Source: QHBQ01 sp038230695
GTDB lineage: Bacteria; Chloroflexota; Chloroflexia; QHBQ01
Direction of reading: 5' to 3'
Length of the DNA: 10,317 nucleotides
Assembly: GCA_038230695.1 (NCBI GenBank)
Contig: JBBRMT010000166.1
Coordinates: 1 to 10,317 of the forward strand
Part shown: positions 1 through 5,095 of the stretch, piece after piece
How the letters are laid out: each line of letters starts with the position of its first letter
How positions within the stretch are numbered: position 1 is the first letter of the stretch
Translations under genes and position numbers: made by a program
The notes under the pieces: generated by a model
What the model saw: only the letters and a program-made list of their open reading frames with translations
Database searches by the model: none
Told to the model about the DNA's origin: nothing

Positions 1-366
1 AGCAATTCAAGCAGCCAAAGCTCGACCAGCCGCACCGCCAGCAGCGTGAAGCGTAGCGGCACACATAATGCAGGCAACGGTAACTATCGCACCTACAATG
101 GGCGTAGCAGCTATCAGAACGAACGCGCCGAACGGCTGGCCGCGAGTAACAGTGTCACTACCTTCAAGAGCCAGTCGCCTGCCAAAGCCAGCGGACCTGG
201 CGCGGCCAGGTTTAGCGCAGGGATGAAGGTCAACCACCCCAGCTTTGGCGAAGGTATCGTGGTGAGCAGCAAGCTGACTGCCAGCGATGAGGAAGTAACC
301 GTCGCGTTCGTGGGCAAAGGGGTCAAGAAGCTACTCGCCAGCCTGGCAAAGATGGAGCGCATCTAG
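1..366 (+). CDS. pcrA: PcrA/UvrD-type ATP-dependent DNA helicase, C-terminal fragment
   Basis: This is the 3' end of a gene that begins before the window; the frame is open from base 1 and stops at TAG 364-366, giving 121 visible residues. Residues 1 to about 70 are a Ser/Asn/Thr-rich, probably disordered linker. From about residue 74 the sequence GMKVNHPSFGEGIVVS followed by VTVAFVGKGVKKLLASLAKMERI matches the Tudor-like C-terminal module of PcrA/UvrD superfamily 1 helicases, whose usual pattern is G-V-H-x-x-F-G-G-V, then I-x-F, then K-L-L and a final I-E. In known PcrA/UvrD this module contacts RNA polymerase and couples repair to transcription. The motor domains are outside the window, so helicase activity is inferred only from this tail. 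An internal GTG at 46 is in frame but falls in the linker and is not a credible start. The product acts in the cytoplasm in nucleotide excision or mismatch repair and replication restart. PcrA versus UvrD cannot be decided from the tail. Confidence 0.82.
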   Translation, partial: SNSSSQSSTSRTASSVKRSGTHNAGNGNYRTYNGRSSYQNERAERLAASNSVTTFKSQSPAKASGPGAARFSAGMKVNHPSFGEGIVVSSKLTASDEEVTVAFVGKGVKKLLASLAKMERI

Positions 367-373
367 CCAGCGG

Positions 374-673
374 TATGTCGCACTTTCCGCGCACTTGCAC
401 GGTATGGTCAGGCTGTAGTAGCGCCTATTACATACAGCGGTTAGAAAAACTGATCATAGTGCGCGATCACGCACTATGGATAGACGATAGTATTTGGACA
501 GTGGCGATCATGATGTTGCAAGAGAGATAACCATCGCGCGTAATTGCACATTATCGTCGGACTGTAGCACCTAGTAACTAGAGGGCCTATGGCGCAAATA
601 ATTTATATCCGTGCGGATAGATATGTCGCACAAAGTGCGCACCTGCGCAATATGTTCGCACTGTAGTAGAGGC
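374..673 (+). repeat. 24-bp motif in three diverged copies, two within a longer direct repeat
   Basis: Three 24-bp units occur at 395-418, 544-567 and 643-666. All share the pattern YTGCRC, two variable bases, TAT, two variable bases, TC, three variable bases and CTGTAG, without gaps. Copies one and three sit in a longer ungapped direct repeat starting with TATGTCGCAC at 374 and 622 and running through TGTAGTAG; by eye about 36 of the first 50 positions agree. Start-to-start spacings are 149 and 99 bp. All copies have the same orientation and lie only upstream of dinD. They could be binding sites for a regulator or remnants of an expressed repeat element. I do not recognise the family. Confidence 0.6.
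455..478. promoter_or_regulatory. Perfect 9-bp inverted repeat, candidate operator
   Basis: CATAGTGCG at 455-463 is followed by a 6-base spacer and its exact reverse complement CGCACTATG at 470-478. No T-run follows, so an intrinsic terminator for pcrA is unlikely, although the hairpin lies only 88 bases after its stop. The size and symmetry fit a dimeric repressor site. DinD is SOS-controlled in E. coli, but this is not the E. coli LexA box, and I cannot name the regulator. Confidence 0.4.
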
Positions 674-703
674 CAATAGGGTCTGTCGGATAAACCTATA
701 TCC
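606..703. promoter_or_regulatory. Paired TATCC/GGATA inverted repeats flanking the third 24-bp copy
   Basis: TATCC (606-610) and GGATA (615-619) form a 5-bp inverted repeat with a 4-base gap. Further on, GGATA (688-692) and TATCC (699-703) form a second one in the opposite arm order with a 6-base gap. The pair brackets the third 24-bp copy and ends 50 bases before the dinD start codon. Five-base arms can occur by chance, so the call rests on the clustering. Confidence 0.25.
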
Positions 704-753
704 TTATGTACGTTCGCAACAACATAGAGAAGAACTAACAAAAGGAGGCAGCA

Positions 754-1839
754 ATGACTAACGATAACCAGGAGCCGAACCAGCCGGAGGAATCAACACT
801 ACACGTCTCCCCCTTCGAGCAGATTAGACGTCAGAACGAAGGTGGTAACGAGTTCTGGTCCGCCAGAGAGCTTGCAGAGGTGCTAGGCTATAGCACTAAT
901 TATCGTAATTTCAAGAAGGTTATTGATAAGGCATTGCTAGCTTGCGAGAACAGCGGCTACGATACTGCTGACCATTTTGACGATGCCCGCATGGTTATCG
1001 GAGCAGGTAATGGCGCAAAGCGTTCGGTCGAGGATGTCCATCTCTCCCGCTATGCCTGCTACCTGATTGTGCAGAATGCCGACCCCGGTAAAGAGATCGT
1101 CGCGCTGGGTCAGACCTATTTCGCCTTGCAGACCCGCCATGCCGAGGTCGCCGATGAGATGGCCGCCCTCAGCGAGGAGCAGAAACGGCTGTTCCTGCGT
1201 GGACAGATAGCCGACCACAATCGCCAGTTGGCGGCGGCCGCCAACGAAGCCGGGGTAATCGAACCGGCAGATTTCGCCGTCTTCCAGGATCACGGCTATA
1301 TGGGCCTGTACGGCGGGTTGCGCTCTAAAGACATCCACACCCGCAAAGGGCTGAAGAAGAGCCAGCGAATCCTCGACCACATGGGCAGCACCGAACTGGC
1401 GGCCAACCTGTTCCGCGCCACCCAGGCTGAAGACAAACTTCGCCGCGAGGGTATCAAGGGCAAGGCGAAAGCCAACCAGACCCACTACGAGGTGGGCCGC
1501 GAGGTGCGGGCCACCATCGAACGCATCGGCGGTGATATGCCCGAAAACCTGCCCACGCCCGAACAGAGCATCCAACAGCTACAGCGCCAGGAGAGCAAGC
1601 GGCTAAACGGCGCACAATCTGCTCTATTCGCCGAGGAGCTAGAGTTACAGCAACCAACATTCTACATCCTACATTCACCTGGGTACGCGGTCGCAGCGTC
1701 GCTGCCGCGAGGCGTTAGTTTAACCACAATGTTCCAGCTTTTAGGGTCAAGGAAAGGAGCAGTAAAGAGTGACGGCAACACTAACCAACCAGCCCGCCGC
1801 TGCAACGGGGCAGCACCAGTGGGTATACCTGTTTCATGA
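754..1839 (+). CDS. dinD: DinD-like DNA damage-inducible protein (BRO-N type) with run-on C-terminus
   Basis: The ATG at 754 has a near-perfect ribosome binding site (AGGAGG 743-748, 5-base spacing). Residues 20-130 carry a BRO-N-like domain: FEQIRRQ, FWSARELAEVLGY at 34-46, HLSRYACYLIVQNAD at 96-110 and the KEIVALGQTYFALQTR helix at 113-128. Residues 165-230 carry the DinD-specific part, with FQDHGYMGLYGG, IHTRKGLKKSQRILDHMG and ELAANLFRATQAEDKL. E. coli DinD (about 274 residues) is SOS-induced and has been reported to modulate RecA filaments. The recognisable protein ends near residue 300 (nt 1653). The remaining 61 residues translate a CATTCTAC-type intergenic repeat and then overlap ppdK by 71 nt in another frame. 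The normal stop therefore seems lost, or the tail is recent; stops exist nearby in a neighbouring frame (TAA 1604-1606, TAG 1640-1642). Family assignment is firm; cellular role here is inferred. Confidence 0.85.
   Translation: MTNDNQEPNQPEESTLHVSPFEQIRRQNEGGNEFWSARELAEVLGYSTNYRNFKKVIDKALLACENSGYDTADHFDDARMVIGAGNGAKRSVEDVHLSRYACYLIVQNADPGKEIVALGQTYFALQTRHAEVADEMAALSEEQKRLFLRGQIADHNRQLAAAANEAGVIEPADFAVFQDHGYMGLYGGLRSKDIHTRKGLKKSQRILDHMGSTELAANLFRATQAEDKLRREGIKGKAKANQTHYEVGREVRATIERIGGDMPENLPTPEQSIQQLQRQESKRLNGAQSALFAEELELQQPTFYILHSPGYAVAASLPRGVSLTTMFQLLGSRKGAVKSDGNTNQPARRCNGAAPVGIPVS
1658..1677 (+). repeat. CATTCTAC-type short repeat inside the dinD reading frame
   Basis: The segment reads as CATTCTACATC then CTACATTCA, a short form of the pyrimidine-rich run also found before dnaG (5061-5087) and rpoD (7167-7200). 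Here it is read in the dinD frame as TFYILHS, within the part of the ORF that no longer resembles DinD. This supports the view that bases after about 1654 were originally intergenic. Confidence 0.6.
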
Positions 1840-4615
1840 GGGCAACGCGGGGATGCGTAACCTGCTCGGCGGCAAGGGCGCGGGCCTCGCGGAGATGAGC
1901 AACGCGGGCCTGCCGGTGCCGCCCGGCTTCACCATCACCACCGAGGCTTGCAACAGCTACTACGAAAACCACAAGCAGTTCCCCCCCGGAATGTGGGAGC
2001 AGGCCATGGCTGCGCTGAAGACGGTAGAGCAGGAGACCGGCAAGAAGCTAGGCGATCCCGCCAACCCCCTGCTGGTCAGCGTGCGGAGCGGTTCGCGGGT
2101 CAGTATGCCCGGCATGATGGACACCGTGCTGAACCTGGGCCTCAATGCCGAGACCCTGCACGGGCTGATCAAGCAGACCAGCAACGAGCGATTCGGCTAC
2201 GATGCCTACCGCCGCTTCATCCAGATGTTCGGCAAGATCGTGCTGGGTATCGAGGCCAGCAAGTTCGAGCATATCCTGGAGGCCAAGAAGCACGCCATGA
2301 GCGCCAAGGCCGACACCGACCTCACCTCCGCCGACTTGCAGGATGTGGTCACGCAATACAAGGCGCTGGTCAAGCAGGAGACCGGCAAGGATTTCCCTGA
2401 AGACCCCTTGCAGCAGTTGCGCCTCGCCATCGAAGCGGTTTTCGAGAGTTGGCACAACAAGCGGGCGGTGGATTATCGCAAGTTCAATAGCATCCCCGAC
2501 AGCTACGGCACCGCTGTCAGCGTGGTTTCGATGGTGTTCGGCAACATGGGCGACGACAGTGGCACTGGCGTGGCCTTCACCCGCGACCCCAACACGGGCG
2601 AGAAGTCGTTGTACGCCGAGTACCTCACCAACGCGCAGGGCGAGGATGTAGTCGCCGGTATTCGCACCCCCAAGAAGATTGCCGAGCTTGAGCGGCAGAT
2701 GCCGGAGGTCTACCAACAGTTTGCCGACATCGCCCAGAAGCTGGAGCGTCACTACCGCGACGCGCAGGATCTGGAGTTCACCGTCGAGCGCGGCAAGCTG
2801 TATATGCTGCAAACCCGCAGCGCCAAGCGCACCGGCGTGGCCGCCGTCAAGATTGCGGTGGACATGGCGAACGAGGGGCTGATCACCCAGGATGAAGCCT
2901 TGCAGCGAGTCGAGCCGAATCAGGTCTACCAACTGCTGCTGCCCCGCCTCGACCCGAAGGAAGTGGCTAAGGCGCACCAGAACGGCCAGTTCCTCACCAA
3001 AGGGCTGAACGCCAGCCCCGGCGCGGCCAGCGGCCTTGCGGTGTTCGATGCCGACAGCGCGGCGGAGCGTGGCGCGAATGGCGAGAAGGTCATCCTGGTG
3101 CGCCCCGAAACCAACCCCGACGATGTGCATGGCATGATCGGCGCTCAAGGGGTGCTGACCGCTCGTGGCGGCGCGACCAGCCACGCGGCAGTCGTCGCTC
3201 GTGGCATGGGCAAACCGTGCGTGGCAGGCGCTGAGGACATCAAGGTTGACCCCGAAGCCCGCTCCTTCACCGTCGGCGGCGTAACCGTAAATGATGGTGA
3301 GCAAATCACCATTGATGGCACCACCGGCGAGGTGTTCAAGGGCAAGATCGCGGTGATTGACGCGCAGTTCGACGAAGAGAGCGAGCTAGGGCAATTGCTG
3401 CGCTGGGCGGATCAGACCCGCAAGCTGGGGGTGTGGGCCAACGCCGACTATCCCCGCGATGCGGAGCGGGCGGTCAAGTTCGGCGCGGAGGGTATTGGCC
3501 TGTGTCGCACCGAGCATATGTTCTTCGAGGAAGAGCGCCTGCCCATTGTGCGCCAGATGATCCTGGCCGCCGCGCCCGCTACCGCGCTGGACAATCGGCT
3601 GACCCGTAGCCAAGCCGAGTTGGACAAGGCCGACGAGAACAAGCAGGCTGCCGCCCAGCAACGCCGCGACGAGGTGCAGACCGAGATTGGCAGCTCTGCG
3701 GAACACAAGTTGTATTACGACGCGCTGAACAAGCTGCAGGAGTTCCAGCGCGGCGACTTCTATGGTATCCTCAAGGCGATGCACGGCAAGCCGGTGGTCA
3801 TCCGCCTGCTGGATCCGCCGCTGCACGAGTTTCTGCCCAGCTACGATGAACTGCTGGTCGAAGTAACCGAACTGCGGGTGCGCGGCAACGATGCCAAGAA
3901 GCTGGCCGAGTCCGAGCGGCTAATGAAGGTGGTGGAGGGGCTGAAGGAGCAGAACCCCATGCTGGGCCTGCGCGGTTGCCGCCTCGACATCCTCTACCCC
4001 GCCATCTACGAGATGCAGGTGCGGGCGATGATGCAGGCAGCGGCGCAACTCAAGCGCGAAGGCGTGGACGTGCGCCCCGAAATCATGATTCCTCTCGTCG
4101 GCACCGCCAAAGAGCTGCAGATCGTGCGTGAACAACTGGTGCCGATCGCCGACCAGACGCTGAAGGATGAGGGCAGCGACGTTGCCTACAAGTTCGGCAC
4201 CATGATCGAGATACCCCGCGCCGCGCTGGTGGCGGGCGAAATCGCCGAATACGCCGAGTTCTTCAGCTTCGGCACCAACGACCTGACCCAGATGACCTTC
4301 GGCTACAGCCGCGACGATGCGGAGGGCAAGTTCCTCTTGCAATACGTCGAGCGCGGCGTGCTGCCGGTCAACCCATTCCAGACCCTGGATCGCGCTGGTG
4401 TGGGCCAGCTAGTCAAGATGGCGGTAGAAGCTGGTCGCGCCGCCCGCCCCGGCCTCAAGGTAGGTATCTGCGGTGAACATGGCGGCGATCCAGACAGCAT
4501 CGAGTTCTGCAACTCGGTTGGCCTCAACTACGTAAGTTGCAGCCCCTTCCGCGTGCCAATCGCCCGCCTCGCCGCCGCCCAGGCAGTGCTGGCCTCGGTC
4601 GAGCGCGACCACTAG
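1769..4615 (+). CDS. ppdK: Pyruvate, phosphate dikinase
   Basis: PPDK interconverts ATP + pyruvate + Pi and AMP + PEP + PPi in the cytoplasm, serving gluconeogenesis or PPi-linked glycolysis. The GTG start at 1769 is supported by AAAGGAG (1753-1759) and gives 948 residues, slightly longer than the usual 870-930. The N-terminal ATP-grasp domain (about 20-370) shows GGKGAGLAEM (34-43, Lys36) and VRSGSRVSMPGMMDTVL (from 105, Arg106). The swivelling phosphohistidine domain (about 430-515) has GGATSHAAVVARGMGKP with catalytic His472; Thr470 is the site that PDRP-type regulators modify in other species. The C-terminal TIM barrel has CRTEH with Arg580, FSFGTNDLTQMTFGYSRDD near 830-850, and GICGEHGGDP with the acid/base Cys901. 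All key residues are present. A charged, probably coiled segment (about 608-645, rich in E, K, Q) accounts for some extra length. The start overlaps the run-on end of dinD; the gene is otherwise free-standing. PEP synthase is excluded by the ATP-grasp motifs and architecture. Confidence 0.97.
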   Translation: MTATLTNQPAAATGQHQWVYLFHEGNAGMRNLLGGKGAGLAEMSNAGLPVPPGFTITTEACNSYYENHKQFPPGMWEQAMAALKTVEQETGKKLGDPANPLLVSVRSGSRVSMPGMMDTVLNLGLNAETLHGLIKQTSNERFGYDAYRRFIQMFGKIVLGIEASKFEHILEAKKHAMSAKADTDLTSADLQDVVTQYKALVKQETGKDFPEDPLQQLRLAIEAVFESWHNKRAVDYRKFNSIPDSYGTAVSVVSMVFGNMGDDSGTGVAFTRDPNTGEKSLYAEYLTNAQGEDVVAGIRTPKKIAELERQMPEVYQQFADIAQKLERHYRDAQDLEFTVERGKLYMLQTRSAKRTGVAAVKIAVDMANEGLITQDEALQRVEPNQVYQLLLPRLDPKEVAKAHQNGQFLTKGLNASPGAASGLAVFDADSAAERGANGEKVILVRPETNPDDVHGMIGAQGVLTARGGATSHAAVVARGMGKPCVAGAEDIKVDPEARSFTVGGVTVNDGEQITIDGTTGEVFKGKIAVIDAQFDEESELGQLLRWADQTRKLGVWANADYPRDAERAVKFGAEGIGLCRTEHMFFEEERLPIVRQMILAAAPATALDNRLTRSQAELDKADENKQAAAQQRRDEVQTEIGSSAEHKLYYDALNKLQEFQRGDFYGILKAMHGKPVVIRLLDPPLHEFLPSYDELLVEVTELRVRGNDAKKLAESERLMKVVEGLKEQNPMLGLRGCRLDILYPAIYEMQVRAMMQAAAQLKREGVDVRPEIMIPLVGTAKELQIVREQLVPIADQTLKDEGSDVAYKFGTMIEIPRAALVAGEIAEYAEFFSFGTNDLTQMTFGYSRDDAEGKFLLQYVERGVLPVNPFQTLDRAGVGQLVKMAVEAGRAARPGLKVGICGEHGGDPDSIEFCNSVGLNYVSCSPFRVPIARLAAAQAVLASVERDH

Positions 4616-4624
4616 CCATAGATC

Positions 4625-4648
4625 CCCTCTCCCCACCGGGGGAGAGGG
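4625..4648 (+). terminator. C/T-rich 10-bp hairpin after ppdK, terminator-like
   Basis: CCCTCTCCCC (4625-4634) pairs perfectly with GGGGAGAGGG (4639-4648) across a 4-base loop, beginning 10 bases after the ppdK stop. No T-run follows. It is then followed by TTAGGGTGAGGGG. A similar unit follows rpoD at 9197-9217. The placement suggests a transcription end or mRNA-stabilising hairpin, but it is also a dispersed repeat, so intrinsic termination is uncertain. Confidence 0.5.
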
Positions 4649-4674
4649 TTAGGGTGAGGGGCGGCGCTGCGCCG

Positions 4675-4766
4675 ACCATCTAAGCCACCAGCGGGGGTTG
4701 GGGGAGAAATCTCGAAGCGCCCACCATCTAAGCCCCCAGCGGAGGTTGGGGGAGAAATCTCGAAGC
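4675..4766 (+). repeat. Tandem duplication of a 44-bp unit, 48-bp period
   Basis: Two 44-base copies at 4675-4718 and 4723-4766 differ at two positions. Each begins ACCATCTAAGCC and ends GAGAAATCTCGAAGC. Within each copy CCCCCA (or CCACCA) can pair with TTGGGG, and GAGAAATCTC is itself a short palindrome. With only two copies separated by 4 bases, this is not a CRISPR array. Confidence 0.8.
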
Positions 4767-4785
4767 TGCGACAATGCCGACGAAC

Positions 4786-4834
4786 GGCCAACGGATTTTA
4801 GCCAACGGATTGTAACAACGGATAAACGGATTGG
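4786..4834 (+). repeat. ACGGAT-rich block, copy 1
   Basis: The block contains four ACGGAT cores in 49 bases, two of them preceded by GCCA. A second copy lies after rpoD at 9268-9319 and agrees over its whole length apart from a few substitutions and a short length difference. The shared segment ends GGATAAACGGATTGG in both. Confidence 0.75.
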
Positions 4835-4837
4835 GCC

Positions 4838-5029
4838 AATCGTAACTACTAATCATGGCGTAGGGGCGTATGGCATACGCCCTGCCGAAGCGCACCGATG
4901 CTAATCGTAACTATCAACCGTGATGTAGGGGCGGGCGGCTGCCCGCCCAGGTGAAGCGCACCAACGCTAATCGTAACTATCAACCGTGGCGTAGGGACGC
5001 AGGGCATACGTCCTGCTGAAGATGCGATC
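4838..5029 (+). repeat. Three tandem units of about 65 bp, each with a palindromic core
   Basis: Units start at 4838, 4903 and 4969, each with AATCGTAACTA. They share CCGTGGCGTAGGGGCG-like left halves and CCTG..GAAG right halves. The cores form hairpins: 4864-4882 (perfect 9-bp stem, 1-base loop), 4929-4948 (8-bp GC-only stem) and 4994-5014 (shorter stem). The third unit reads GGGACG where the first reads GGGGCG, and the opposite arm changes from CGCCC to CGTCC. Related copies occur at 9238-9370 and 10031-10118. This resembles a REP-like or small miniature element family; no transposase is nearby. Confidence 0.7.
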
Positions 5030-5060
5030 ATATTTGTCACAAGAGCGAACTGTAAACAAA

Positions 5061-5087
5061 CATTCTACCTTCTACCTTCTACATTCA
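5061..5087 (+). repeat. CATTCTAC-type pyrimidine-rich run before dnaG
   Basis: Three to four near-repeats of TCTACCT / TCTACATTC abut the ribosome binding site of dnaG. The same type of run lies before rpoD and inside the dinD tail. It is probably a slippage-prone microsatellite carried by intergenic DNA, though the position directly upstream of the Shine-Dalgarno sequence could affect mRNA accessibility. Confidence 0.65.
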
Positions 5088-5095
5088 GGAGAGCC

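Larger units (their letters stand above)
367..753. other. Structured non-coding spacer between pcrA and dinD
   Basis: No plausible gene lies in these 387 bases, and stops are frequent in all frames. The stretch is richer in A+T than the flanking genes. It holds three copies of a 24-bp motif (395, 544 and 643), a perfect 9-bp inverted repeat (455-478) and two short inverted repeats built from TATCC and GGATA (606-619 and 688-703). It ends in a strong ribosome binding site, AGGAGG at 743-748. I could not assign a convincing -35/-10 pair. The organisation suggests a regulatory region for dinD or a decayed structured element; this is inference. Confidence 0.6.
4616..5095. other. Repeat mosaic between ppdK and dnaG
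   Basis: These 480 bases hold no credible gene. In order they contain a C/T-rich hairpin (4625-4648), a 44-bp near-identical duplication (4675-4766), an ACGGAT-rich block (4786-4834), three tandem hairpin units (4838-5029), a CATTCTAC run (5061-5087) and the dnaG ribosome binding site (AGGAG 5087-5091). Reading frames through it translate the repeats and lack homology. A promoter for dnaG probably lies here, but none could be identified. Confidence 0.7.

Noticed and set aside
367..753. tRNA, riboswitch or other known structured RNA in the pcrA-dinD spacer
   Set aside because: I looked for cloverleaf and T-loop signatures and known riboswitch cores and found none; only short inverted repeats are present.
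937..1575. Minus-strand frame of 212 codons opposite dinD
   Set aside because: Covers the conserved BRO-N/DinD part of the sense gene; no homology or ribosome binding site seen.
1693..1705. GCAGCG-T-CGCTGC palindrome before ppdK as a terminator or operator
   Set aside because: A 1-base loop and 6-bp arms with no T-run make a terminator implausible, and such short GC dyads are frequent in this composition.
2048..3304. Long open frame of 418 codons on the minus strand within ppdK
   Set aside because: It lies wholly opposite a strongly conserved gene, its translation is Gly/Ala/Val/Leu/His-rich with no recognisable domain, and high-GC codon usage commonly leaves such antisense frames open.
4698..4904. 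Small plus-strand frame of 68 codons in the ppdK-dnaG gap
   Set aside because: Its sequence is a translation of the tandem 44-bp and ACGGAT repeats (the GEKSRS motif appears twice for that reason), so it is not an independent gene.
4675..5029. Possible CRISPR array in the repeat cluster
   Set aside because: Units are adjacent or nearly so, without unique spacers of constant size, copies are few and diverged, and no cas genes are present.
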